A stretch of 39,487 bases of DNA from Bacteroidota bacterium (GTDB lineage: Bacteria; Bacteroidota; Bacteroidia; B-17B0; Aurantibacillaceae): positions 1-39,487 of the forward strand of contig JAFDYB010000069.1 in NCBI GenBank assembly GCA_018267655.1, in the 5' to 3' direction. Of this stretch, positions 18,331 through 26,173 are shown piece by piece. The notes below the pieces were generated by a model, which worked only from the letters and a program-made list of their open reading frames with translations, searched no databases and was not told where the DNA came from. Each line of letters opens with the position of its first letter. Position 1 is the stretch's first letter. The position numbers and the translations under genes are program-made.

Positions 18331-18338
18331 CAAAAGTA
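18331..18338 (-). promoter_or_regulatory. Candidate -7 element for the SprT-like gene
   Basis: TACTTTTG on the minus strand fits TAnnTTTG, with a TTTA box 19 nt upstream. It ends only 3 nt before the ATG at 18327, so the mRNA would be leaderless if the element is real. This argues against the longer reading frame that begins at 18387. Confidence 0.4.
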
Positions 18339-18398
18339 AAATCAATTCGCAAAATTCTAAACAGTTATTTCTTATTTTTACCAACAATATTAGTTTAA

Positions 18399-19184
18399 AT
18401 GCAAGGCAAAAAAGTAGCAGAATATATTACGCAATGGTTAAAGAACTATGCAGTAAACTCAAATGTAAAAGGTTTTATAATAGGCATCAGTGGTGGTATT
18501 GATAGTGCTGTTACATCAACATTGTGTGCAAAAACAGGATTGACCACTTTTGTTTTAAACATGCCCATACGTCAATTTAGTAACGAATTTAACAGGAGTG
18601 TAGAGCATATTAATTGGTTGAAAACAAATTTTACCAACGTGTGTGCCGAAACTATTGAACTTACACCTGCATTTGAAGTATTGGAAAAAACGTTTAATTC
18701 GCAAACAAGTGCTCATTTTTTATCAATGGCAAATACGCGCGCCCGTTTGCGCATGCTAACACTTTACGCGTATGCCGGCGCAAATAATTTACTAGTTGCA
18801 GGAACCGGCAATAAAGTTGAAGATTTTGGTGTAGGGTTTTTTACTAAATATGGCGATGGAGGCGTTGACATTAGTCCAATTGCCGATCTTTATAAAACAC
18901 AAGTTTATGAAATAGGCAAACAATTAGGCATTATAGAAAATATTTTATCTGCAAAACCAACTGATGGTTTATTTGCTGACGGGCGAACAGACGAAGATCA
19001 AATTGGAGCATCGTACCCTGAGCTAGAGTGGGCAATGGAATATGTTTTGAGCGATAAAAAAACTGAGTTAACTCTTCGGCAAAAAGCTGTATTAGAAATT
19101 TATTTGCAAAGGCATAATGCAAATCGCCATAAAATGGAAGCTATTCCGGTTTGTAAAATTCCTAAAGAGTTAATGAATTTCTAA
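18399..19184 (+). CDS. nadE: NAD(+) synthase
   Basis: Last step of NAD synthesis: amidates nicotinic acid adenine dinucleotide using ATP. The 261-aa protein is the short form without a glutaminase domain, so it probably uses free ammonia or an external glutaminase. The ATP-pyrophosphatase P-loop is ISGGIDSAV (residues 30-38). Other family motifs are NTRARLRMLTLYAYA, the GTGNKVEDFGVGFFTKYGDGGVDISPIADLYKTQV block, and PTDGLFADGRTDEDQIG. ATG 18399 is divergent from the SprT-like gene across 71 bp. The last 15 bp overlap the stop end of the convergent cytochrome gene. Confidence 0.96.
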   Translation: MQGKKVAEYITQWLKNYAVNSNVKGFIIGISGGIDSAVTSTLCAKTGLTTFVLNMPIRQFSNEFNRSVEHINWLKTNFTNVCAETIELTPAFEVLEKTFNSQTSAHFLSMANTRARLRMLTLYAYAGANNLLVAGTGNKVEDFGVGFFTKYGDGGVDISPIADLYKTQVYEIGKQLGIIENILSAKPTDGLFADGRTDEDQIGASYPELEWAMEYVLSDKKTELTLRQKAVLEIYLQRHNANRHKMEAIPVCKIPKELMNF

Positions 19185-20147
19185 GCCATGTTTTAAATAC
19201 CAATCTTTAATTGGTTTAAATGGCCCAAACTTATGTTGCAGTTGAGGAAATGAGTCAATGTACGGCCCTGTACCAAAATCAATTGGTTTGTGTTTTAAGT
19301 TAGGGTAGTCAATTATTTTTAGTTCATAAGGCCTTGGGTGAATTCTATCATCGTTGATAAAAGCGGCAACATCAAACGCTTCTTCAACACTAAGTTTTGG
19401 ATTTTGATATGTTGCAACTTTTTGAGGCATGTTGCAATAAATAAATGAAGCTGCTTTTGTAATACGGTGCATGCTGCTTCCCTTTTGATATGATTGTGGG
19501 CCCCATAAAGGCGGATAAATATAAGCGGTGTTTTTTTCATTTAATTTACCTTCGCCTGATTTGCCATGGCATGTAAGGCATTGAGCAATATATACATTTT
19601 CTCCTTTTTCGGGGTTGGCAGCACGATTAGGAAAATCAAGTGGCATTGGCGAATCGCCATATACATGTTCTCCAACAATTGTTTTTGAACCTAACCATTT
19701 AATGTACGAAACAATGGCAATCATTTCTTTGCTATTAAGGGCTAAGGGTTTACCACTGTGTGGGCGTTCAATACAATTATTTACCCGATCGGCCAATGTT
19801 AAAATTTTATCTTCGCGTGCACGGTATTGAGGATATCTAGCATGAGAGCTAAAAAAATTAAAACCAAACGGAACTGTTCCTGCACTTAAATGACAATTAG
19901 AACAGGTCATTATATTACCTAAGTTTTTACTAACAGTGCCATTGGGGCCAATGTAATAAGGCGTATTTAATAAAAGTTCGCGCCCATATTTAACTAAGCT
20001 GCCAAACGTGTCGTTAGAGATGTTTAATGTATCGTTAGGTTTCCAAACAGTTTTTTCTGTTAATACCGTATCTTGTTTTTTCGTATTATTGCTTTGTTGA
20101 GTGGCATCTCTTTTTAAATTGCTACTACACGAATAAACAAAGAGCAA
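19170..20147 (-). CDS. Di-haem cytochrome c lipoprotein, TsdA-like
   Basis: Periplasmic or outer-leaflet electron carrier or enzyme with two c-type haem sites: C82-S-N-C85-H86 and C190-L-T-C193-H194. The surrounding sequence (CSNCHLSAGT, PQYRAREDKILTLADRVNNC, HSGKPLALNSKEMIAIVSYIKWL) resembles thiosulfate dehydrogenase TsdA and related di-haem proteins. C125 (RVNNC) and the Met of YCNMP are candidate distal haem ligands. Residues are numbered from the TTG at 20147, the only standard start codon, but that leaves six residues before the lipobox Cys. The open frame continues upstream, and reading ATA at 20175-20177 as Met gives MNKLFKIFFLLLFVYSC, an ideal lipoprotein signal. Substrate uncertain; no sox genes nearby. 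Confidence 0.82.
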   Translation of the reverse strand: MLFVYSCSSNLKRDATQQSNNTKKQDTVLTEKTVWKPNDTLNISNDTFGSLVKYGRELLLNTPYYIGPNGTVSKNLGNIMTCSNCHLSAGTVPFGFNFFSSHARYPQYRAREDKILTLADRVNNCIERPHSGKPLALNSKEMIAIVSYIKWLGSKTIVGEHVYGDSPMPLDFPNRAANPEKGENVYIAQCLTCHGKSGEGKLNEKNTAYIYPPLWGPQSYQKGSSMHRITKAASFIYCNMPQKVATYQNPKLSVEEAFDVAAFINDDRIHPRPYELKIIDYPNLKHKPIDFGTGPYIDSFPQLQHKFGPFKPIKDWYLKHGLEIH

Positions 20148-20179
20148 TAAAAAAAATATTTTAAATAATTTATTTATTA

Positions 20180-21928
20180 ATGAGCAAATATAAAATTGAA
20201 TTATTCAAAAGTAAAAAAAACGATTTAATTTATAAAATATTTTTTCTTCTGATTATTGTTTCTAATAAACTGTTTGCGCAATATTTTCCAAGCAATAACG
20301 TTGTTTTAAACTATTCGCAGGTAATGTTTCAATTTAACGAAATTAATGCGGCTGCATGGTATAAAGTTTCATTACTCGATTTTGGAAGTTATCCGGCAAA
20401 TGCTAACAATAAAACCCCAAATAAAATAGAATATACTGATTCAAGCACTGCAATTTTAATTAACGACCTTAAGTTCGGGCATAAATATCAGTGGCAGGTA
20501 GAAGCGTATAATGCGAATAACAAGAGTATGGCTACAAGTTCACTCATTACATTTTATTTAATGGAAAATGAATATGGTGATACTAGTAAGTATAAACTTA
20601 CACGTAACTATTATGTAAAAAATAAATGTTCAAATGGTTTGGTGTGGATTGATACCTACCATTGTGCCGTAAATAGAAACGGAGAGGTTGTATGGCAATT
20701 TCCAATAATTGATAAGTATTATGAAAACCCCCGCTCAATAAGAGATTTACAGGTTTTAAAAAATGGAAACATTTGTTATTTAAACGATTCTAACATTTAT
20801 ATTATCGATCGCGATTTAAATGTTAAGTGGTATGCACAAAAAAATTTTAAAGAACCTTATAGTAAAATAAAATATTTTCACCACGCAGTTGTTGTAGTTG
20901 ATAGTAACTCAATATATACGTTAGGAATACGTTATATTAAAATTGGAGATAAAAAAAATTTTGAAAATAAAAACAGTATAAGAGATACACTCGAAAATTA
21001 TATAGAAGATGATTATATTTTAAAATTTAATTATAATGGCGATATTACTTGGGCATGGCGTTATACAACAGATTATTACGATAAAAATTTTTACAATCAA
21101 CTTTCTGATTCAGCAAAAATATTGTACAACAACCCCCATTGCAATGCGCTTGATATAGACAGTGCCGGTAAATATTTATATTTAGGAGCAAGAAATTTGA
21201 GTCGTGCACTAAAAATTAATATCGAAACTAAACAAGTTGTTCAACAGATTGGCTCAAAACTATATAACGGAGATGTTAGTTCAACAAATAAACAGCTATT
21301 TTACTATCAACATGATTTTAGAGCCTATGACTCTTTTGCAACTGTTTTAAATAATAACTCAAACGAAAGATATATCAAAGATGAGTCTAAACGCTGTAAA
21401 ACAAATTACATGATGTTTTCATTACCAAAAAACAATAAAGACTCCTGTTTAATTTTAAATCAAATTTATTTAAATCAAGATACGTTCAGCAACCAATGTA
21501 TTACGCATTTAGGAAGCGCAAGAATATTAAAAAACAAAAACATATTAATATGCGGAGGATATAATTCCAGAATTTATGAGTACACGCATTCAGGAGAACT
21601 TGTTTGGGATTTACAAATAAAACGCTTTATATATCCAAAAGGAATGAAAATACAAGATAAAATGCAGTTTTATAGGTGTACTTACTCATCTTCGCTTTAC
21701 CCTAGTTTTTTTGTGCTTTGTAAAATTAATAACGTTGTAAAAATAATTAACAAAGGTTCTGAAAGCGATACTTATAGCGTAAAGTATTTTAAAAATAAAA
21801 AATTAATTAAAAACATTTCTCTTTATTTAAAGCCAGGAGACGGGCACTTTTTAAATTCAGAAAAAGGATTAAAAATAGTGGTAAAATCATATAATTTAAA
21901 CCTTGAAAAGGAGTATTTATGTCGCTAA
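20180..21928 (+). CDS. Arylsulfotransferase (ASST)-type beta-propeller protein, secreted
   Basis: Exported 582-aa protein: a signal peptide after a long basic lead (cleavage near LFAQ, residue 34), a fibronectin-like domain (about 40-125), then a propeller with the ASST pattern (IRDLQVLKNGNICYL, GSARILKNKNILICGGYN). The four active-site positions of E. coli ASST (two His, an Arg and the nucleophilic His436) appear to be kept: H234/H235 in KYFHHAV, H320 in NNPHCNALD, R338 in LGARNLS and H378 in YYQHDFR. The H320-R338 spacing of 18 equals that of H356-R374 in the E. coli enzyme. Likely sulfate transfer between phenolic compounds, but related proteins without activity exist. The ATG lies 2 bp from the probable start of the divergent cytochrome gene. 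Confidence 0.72.
   Translation: MSKYKIELFKSKKNDLIYKIFFLLIIVSNKLFAQYFPSNNVVLNYSQVMFQFNEINAAAWYKVSLLDFGSYPANANNKTPNKIEYTDSSTAILINDLKFGHKYQWQVEAYNANNKSMATSSLITFYLMENEYGDTSKYKLTRNYYVKNKCSNGLVWIDTYHCAVNRNGEVVWQFPIIDKYYENPRSIRDLQVLKNGNICYLNDSNIYIIDRDLNVKWYAQKNFKEPYSKIKYFHHAVVVVDSNSIYTLGIRYIKIGDKKNFENKNSIRDTLENYIEDDYILKFNYNGDITWAWRYTTDYYDKNFYNQLSDSAKILYNNPHCNALDIDSAGKYLYLGARNLSRALKINIETKQVVQQIGSKLYNGDVSSTNKQLFYYQHDFRAYDSFATVLNNNSNERYIKDESKRCKTNYMMFSLPKNNKDSCLILNQIYLNQDTFSNQCITHLGSARILKNKNILICGGYNSRIYEYTHSGELVWDLQIKRFIYPKGMKIQDKMQFYRCTYSSSLYPSFFVLCKINNVVKIINKGSESDTYSVKYFKNKKLIKNISLYLKPGDGHFLNSEKGLKIVVKSYNLNLEKEYLCR
20185..20192 (-). promoter_or_regulatory. Candidate -7 element for the TsdA-like cytochrome gene
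   Basis: TATATTTG on the minus strand fits TAnnTTTG and lies 7 nt upstream of the ATA at 20177. It sits inside the first codons of the divergent sulfotransferase gene. A second match, TACTTTTG, lies at 20206-20213. Neither has a clear -33 box. Confidence 0.33.
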
Positions 21929-22056
21929 CATGGAGTCATGTTTTTAAATGTGAAAAAAATAAAAAAAACACGTAATAATTTCTTAAAAAAACACAATCTT
22001 TTTTTCTTGGCATAATTTATGACTTACTAGAAGTTGTATATAAAAAACAAAATCTC

Positions 22057-22851
22057 ATGAAAACTTCAATTATCTTAAAAGTAACTGCCATAGGGGCGTT
22101 ATTGTTTACAAGTAGCTGCGCAGTTGTTCGTCCGGGTCAAATTGGAATTAGACAAACCTTAGGGGTAATAAAAGGGAAGCCATTAAGCCAAGGCGTTGCA
22201 TTTTTTAATCCCTTTGTAAGTAAAGTTGTGAAAATTAATGTGCGAACCGTTGAGTGTTATAATAATTTACCTTTACCTACTAAAGAAGGATTGATAGTTA
22301 AAACTGAAATTAGTTTGCTTTATCACGTAAATCCGGAGGCTGTAAATGATATTTATACACGTTTTGGAACAAATTATGAAGAGGTAATAGTGTTAAGTAA
22401 TTTTAGAGCTACTGCCAGGGAAATAAGCGCTCGCTACAACGCAAAAGAACTATACGCAACCGATCGCGATAAAGTTGAAAAGGCAATTTTAAGCGAATTA
22501 TCTAATCATATTTCTAAATACGGTTTCACAATTGATGCAGTACTTTTAAAAGACATTATTTTGCCGGAAGCCATGGAACAGGCTGTACAAGAGAAAGTTA
22601 CTGCCGAGCAAGAGGTATTAAAAATGGAATTTGTAATTCAAAAACAAAAAAAGGAAGCAGAAAGAAAAATAATTGAAGCAGAAGCCATTAAAAAATCACA
22701 AGATATCATTAACGCAACATTGAACGAAAAACTATTACAATATTACAATATTGATATGCTTAAATCATTGAGTGCATCACCAAATGCTAAAATTATTGTT
22801 ACCGACTCAAAAACACCTCAAATAATTACTAATGTTGACGGGAAGCAATAA
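22057..22851 (+). CDS. Prohibitin/SPFH (band 7) lipoprotein
   Basis: A 264-aa SPFH-domain protein of the prohibitin type. SPFH proteins form ring-like membrane scaffolds that often control proteases or membrane order. The N terminus is a lipoprotein signal with lipobox LFTSSC (Cys about residue 21) in place of the usual transmembrane helix, so the protein is lipid-anchored. The SPFH domain spans about 25-190 (RPGQIGIRQTLGVIKGKPL, GLIVKTEISLLYHV, DAVLLKDIILPEAMEQAV). A charged coiled coil (EKVTAEQEVLKMEFVIQKQK) follows, as in prohibitins. No NfeD or FtsH partner is adjacent. It stands alone, with only 4 bp between its stop and that of the convergent methyltransferase gene. Confidence 0.88.
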   Translation: MKTSIILKVTAIGALLFTSSCAVVRPGQIGIRQTLGVIKGKPLSQGVAFFNPFVSKVVKINVRTVECYNNLPLPTKEGLIVKTEISLLYHVNPEAVNDIYTRFGTNYEEVIVLSNFRATAREISARYNAKELYATDRDKVEKAILSELSNHISKYGFTIDAVLLKDIILPEAMEQAVQEKVTAEQEVLKMEFVIQKQKKEAERKIIEAEAIKKSQDIINATLNEKLLQYYNIDMLKSLSASPNAKIIVTDSKTPQIITNVDGKQ

Positions 22852-22855
22852 AAGC

Positions 22856-24199
22856 TCAATCTTCAAGAACAGGAATATCCATTCTGATTTTTAAATGTTG
22901 AGGTAAGTAATTATTGCTCCTATTATCAAGTTGTTTTATCCAACCTAAACCTAAGCCATTAAAGGTTGCTAAATACATATTCTTTTTGAGTGGAGAAAGC
23001 GTAAGAGATTCTTTTTTAAGATAGTTTAAAGCCTGTTCTTTTGTTAATTGAATTTGTTCAAATTTAGATATAGGTAAAGCAGAAAGGGCTAATTGATGGT
23101 TGGGAATAAAATCTTTTCCTTTAAGTTCACCCACGCTTATGCCTAGTTTTTTAAAATAAAAATGTTTAAAATATTGGGTGTAAAATAAAAGTGAAGCTTG
23201 ATTCGTAATGTGTATAGTTTCATTAATGGCAGTGGTTACAAAATCAAATGTTTCAATAAAATTTTTAAGTTCTTTACTAAGAGCAAATTTATTTTTTAAC
23301 GTTGGCAAACTAGTTTTTTCTAAATCACCTTCTTTGCAAAATGCTGCACAAAAAAAACCTTCTGCCTGAGTGTTATAAGGGTAAAACTTATATCCATAGC
23401 CCGTATCTACTATGCCCCAGTTAGCATCAATTGTTATTGGTTTATAAATGAGCCCTTCGTTAATTAACCATTTTGAGATAGCTTCATTCTCTTCTTCAGA
23501 ATAAGAGCAAGTGCTGTAAATTAATAAGCCTCCTTTTTTAAGGGATTGCATAGCATTTTTTAAAATACTTTTTTGTCGGATAGAACATTGATTTACGGCG
23601 TTAAGCGACCAATGTTCAATGGCTTCGGGTTGCTTTCTAAATAAGCCACTGCCACTGCATGGGGCATCAACTAAAACAATGTCAAAAAAATTATGTAAAG
23701 CCGAAAATTTTTCCGGTTGAGAATTTGTAACAATGCAATTATTGTTTCCCCATTTATTTAAATTATCTATTAAAACGTGGCAGCGATTTTTCACAAGTTC
23801 ATTAGCAACTAACAAACTATGTTCATTAATTAATGATGCTAACAATGTACTTTTTCCACCTGGTGCGGCACACAAGTCAAGCACTTGGAGGGTAGCATTT
23901 AAATCAATATTTTGTCTTATAGCCTGTTCAATAAACATACTTCCGGCTTCTTGCACGTAATAAGCACCGGCATGAAAAAGAGGATCGGCTGTAAACAAAG
24001 GTCTTGAATCTAAATAAAAGGCATTATTGCACCATGGCACAGGAGTATTTAGCTTAAAAGACAATGGCGCCGCTTTTAGTTTGTTTAAACGAACACTGCA
24101 AATAGGCAAACTTTCAGTGTGAATTTGTTGAAATTTATGTTTGTCAAAGCCTATATTGTTTATAAGGCTTTCAATAAATTCAGAAGGTAAACTTTGCAC
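22856..24199 (-). CDS. rRNA cytosine-C5 methyltransferase, RsmF/NSUN type
   Basis: SAM-dependent RNA m5C methyltransferase, 447 aa. Visible are the SAM loop LDLCAAPGGKSTLLA (about 108-121), motif IV DAPCSGSG with C181, and motif VI IYSTCSYS with the catalytic C231; the two-cysteine arrangement is typical of RsmB/RsmF/NSUN enzymes. After about residue 285 comes a C-terminal region like the RsmF RNA-binding extension (GISVGELKGKDFIPNHQLALS, YLATFNGLGLGWIKQLDNRSNNYLPQHLKI), so the likely target is 16S rRNA. The start is GTG 24199: a TAA lies two codons upstream in frame and no ATG is near. Divergent from recX across 40 bp. Not enough is seen to say which cytosine it modifies. Confidence 0.9.
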   Translation of the reverse strand: MQSLPSEFIESLINNIGFDKHKFQQIHTESLPICSVRLNKLKAAPLSFKLNTPVPWCNNAFYLDSRPLFTADPLFHAGAYYVQEAGSMFIEQAIRQNIDLNATLQVLDLCAAPGGKSTLLASLINEHSLLVANELVKNRCHVLIDNLNKWGNNNCIVTNSQPEKFSALHNFFDIVLVDAPCSGSGLFRKQPEAIEHWSLNAVNQCSIRQKSILKNAMQSLKKGGLLIYSTCSYSEEENEAISKWLINEGLIYKPITIDANWGIVDTGYGYKFYPYNTQAEGFFCAAFCKEGDLEKTSLPTLKNKFALSKELKNFIETFDFVTTAINETIHITNQASLLFYTQYFKHFYFKKLGISVGELKGKDFIPNHQLALSALPISKFEQIQLTKEQALNYLKKESLTLSPLKKNMYLATFNGLGLGWIKQLDNRSNNYLPQHLKIRMDIPVLED

Positions 24200-24239
24200 A
24201 CTTTAAATTTATTAAATAGTTTTGCTGTGTTTTTGTAAA

Positions 24240-24731
24240 ATGATTAAAAATACTCAACATATAAGTGTTGAAGCAATAATTGAAAAAATGAAACACTACT
24301 GCGCTTATCAAGAAAGGTCGCAACAGCAGGTTCGTTTACGTTTATTAAAATTTAATATTAATTCGTTTGAAAAAGAACAAATAATTGCAAAATTAATTGA
24401 AGATAATTTTTTGAATGAAGAGCGGTTTGCAAAAGCATTGGTGAGTGGCAAGTTTAATATTAAACATTGGGGTAGGGATAAAATACTCGTTGAATTGCGA
24501 AAACATAAAGTACCCGAAAAGCTTTCAAAACAAGCTCTTTGCCTAATTAATAAGGATAATTATGAAAAAATCGTACTAAATGAAATAACAAAAAAACACA
24601 AACAAATTAAAAACGAAAATAAATTTGTTGTTTACAATAAACTAATGCGCTTTGCAATTTCGAAGGGATTTGAACATGAACTTGTAAAAGATTGTTTATT
24701 ACACTATTTAAAAATTACAAACGAAGTTTAA
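24240..24731 (+). CDS. recX: Regulatory protein RecX
   Basis: A small helical protein (163 aa from ATG 24240) of the RecX family, which caps RecA filaments and limits homologous recombination. The three-helix RecX repeats are visible: YCAYQERSQQQVRLRLLKF, IIAKLIEDNFLNEERFAKAL and WGRDKILVELRKHKVPEKL. The first repeat carries the family hallmark 'ERSxxxLxxKL'-like segment. A TTG-initiated frame from 24222 adds only six residues and is not preferred. recA is not next to it, as in most Bacteroidota. It ends 2 bp before the start of the SDR gene, so the two are probably co-transcribed although functionally unrelated. Confidence 0.87.
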   Translation: MIKNTQHISVEAIIEKMKHYCAYQERSQQQVRLRLLKFNINSFEKEQIIAKLIEDNFLNEERFAKALVSGKFNIKHWGRDKILVELRKHKVPEKLSKQALCLINKDNYEKIVLNEITKKHKQIKNENKFVVYNKLMRFAISKGFEHELVKDCLLHYLKITNEV

Positions 24732-24733
24732 TT

Positions 24734-25522
24734 ATGAATTTAGATTTAAAAAACAAAAATGCATTAGTTTGCGGAAGCACACAAGGTATTGGAAAAGCGG
24801 TTGCTATTGAATTAGCAAAATTAGGAGCAAACGTAGTTTTAGTAGCCCGCAATGAAGATAGTTTAAAAACCGCAAAGGCAGAATTACTCAACAATGGCTC
24901 GCAGTTACATTCATACTTATGTGCCGATTTCACAAACCCTTCCGGTTTAAAACAACTTGTAAATGCCTTTCTTTCAAGGTCGGGACCTGTTCATATTTTA
25001 ATTAACAACACGGGTGGCCCTCCCTCAGGGCCAATTGCTAATGCAAAAATCGATGAGTTTTTACAAGCCTTTAATAATCATTTAATTTGTAATCATGTTT
25101 TGGTGCAATGTTGCATTGAAGGCATGAAAAATTCAGGCTATGGGCGTATTGTAAATATTATTTCTACTTCAGTAAAAGCGCCTTTACCTAATTTAGGCGT
25201 TAGTAATACTATTAGGGCGGCAGTAGCCAATTGGAGTAAAACACTTGCAAATGAACTAGGAGTGTTTGGAATTACAGTAAACAATGTTTTACCCGGAGCT
25301 ACATCTACGCAACGATTAAAAACAATTATTGAAACAAAAGCACAAAAACAAAACGATAGCACAGAGTTAATTTCAAAAGAAATGATTTCTGAAATTCCTA
25401 TGAAACGATTTGCCGAGGCTAATGAAGTTGCAAATGCTGTTGCTTTTTTGGCAAGCCCGGCGGCATCATACATTACGGGAATAAATTTACCGGTTGATGG
25501 CGGCAGAACACCTAATCTTTAA
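24734..25522 (+). CDS. Short-chain dehydrogenase/reductase with degenerate catalytic tetrad
   Basis: Rossmann-fold SDR of 262 aa from ATG 24734, annotated by similarity as a FabG-like 3-oxoacyl-ACP reductase. The nucleotide loop GSTQGIGKAVA and the NNTGG strand are present, and the C terminus ends ITGINLPVDGGRT. The YxxxK active site is missing: where classical members have Y-x-x-x-K, this one has S-N-T-I-R (in LGVSNTIRAAVANWSK), with Tyr replaced by Ser and Lys by Arg. The SDR subgroup 'BKR_like_SDR_like' is known to share this imperfect tetrad, so the gene is probably functional but not a normal reductase. Substrate unknown. The longer frame from 24692 overlaps recX and is not preferred. 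Confidence 0.87.
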   Translation: MNLDLKNKNALVCGSTQGIGKAVAIELAKLGANVVLVARNEDSLKTAKAELLNNGSQLHSYLCADFTNPSGLKQLVNAFLSRSGPVHILINNTGGPPSGPIANAKIDEFLQAFNNHLICNHVLVQCCIEGMKNSGYGRIVNIISTSVKAPLPNLGVSNTIRAAVANWSKTLANELGVFGITVNNVLPGATSTQRLKTIIETKAQKQNDSTELISKEMISEIPMKRFAEANEVANAVAFLASPAASYITGINLPVDGGRTPNL

Positions 25523-25537
25523 TCTTAAATTAATAAA

Positions 25538-26173
25538 ATGAAAAATAAAAAATGGATGCTTCTGCTTATTATAGCTTTCCCTCCTATACTTTGGGTAACG
25601 TTAGAAAGTGGAACAATTAATTCAAAAAAATTACCAATTTATGGCGAAAAAAAATTAAAAGAAAATGGCGACACCCTATATCAAACAGTTAGTGATACGT
25701 TTATTATTGGAGGTAAAACCCAAGACATTTCAAAAAAAGATTTTCCGTTTTATGCAATTATGTTTATAAAAAACAATTATCAAAATGATGGATATAGAAT
25801 TTTGGGATTATTGGAATATTTAAAGTATAAAAAGGAAAAAATTGAAAATGTGCCATTTTATTTAATAACAGAAAATAACTCAAATTTTCAATTAGCAGAT
25901 TCATTAAAAGTCATTTTTAAACAATCTGACGTAAAAATTTTGACCGTAGAAAAAAATGATTTTCAAAAAATAAACTATACTTATTTTATGAAAAAACCGA
26001 TTTATGTTGATTATAGCTTTTTTGTTTTAATAGATCAAAACAGGAATATAAGAGGTTATTACGATGGTCGTTATGTCTCTGAATTTAAGCGCTTGATAGA
26101 TGAGTACAAACATTTAGTTTTAAAAGAAGCAAAAAAACAACTTACAAAAGAAAATGAAATTGAACGAAAATAA
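25538..26173 (+). CDS. Membrane-anchored Sco-like protein lacking the copper-binding residues
   Basis: A 211-aa protein with one N-terminal membrane helix (about 5-21) and a thioredoxin-like body. It is recognisably related to the Sco1 protein encoded next to it: both have LPI(Y/I)GEK near the start of the mature part, then a 'D-T-(L/I)-Y-x-T' strand, and near the end F-(V/L)LIDxxxxIRG-Y-DG. At the place of the CxxxC copper site this protein has only FIKNNYQ, and the later copper-binding His is absent (DYSFFVLIDQ instead of LHSELFLLID). So it probably cannot bind copper and may act as a partner or decoy of the true Sco1. It overlaps the Sco1 gene by 20 bp, which suggests translational coupling. 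Confidence 0.72.
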   Translation: MKNKKWMLLLIIAFPPILWVTLESGTINSKKLPIYGEKKLKENGDTLYQTVSDTFIIGGKTQDISKKDFPFYAIMFIKNNYQNDGYRILGLLEYLKYKKEKIENVPFYLITENNSNFQLADSLKVIFKQSDVKILTVEKNDFQKINYTYFMKKPIYVDYSFFVLIDQNRNIRGYYDGRYVSEFKRLIDEYKHLVLKEAKKQLTKENEIERK

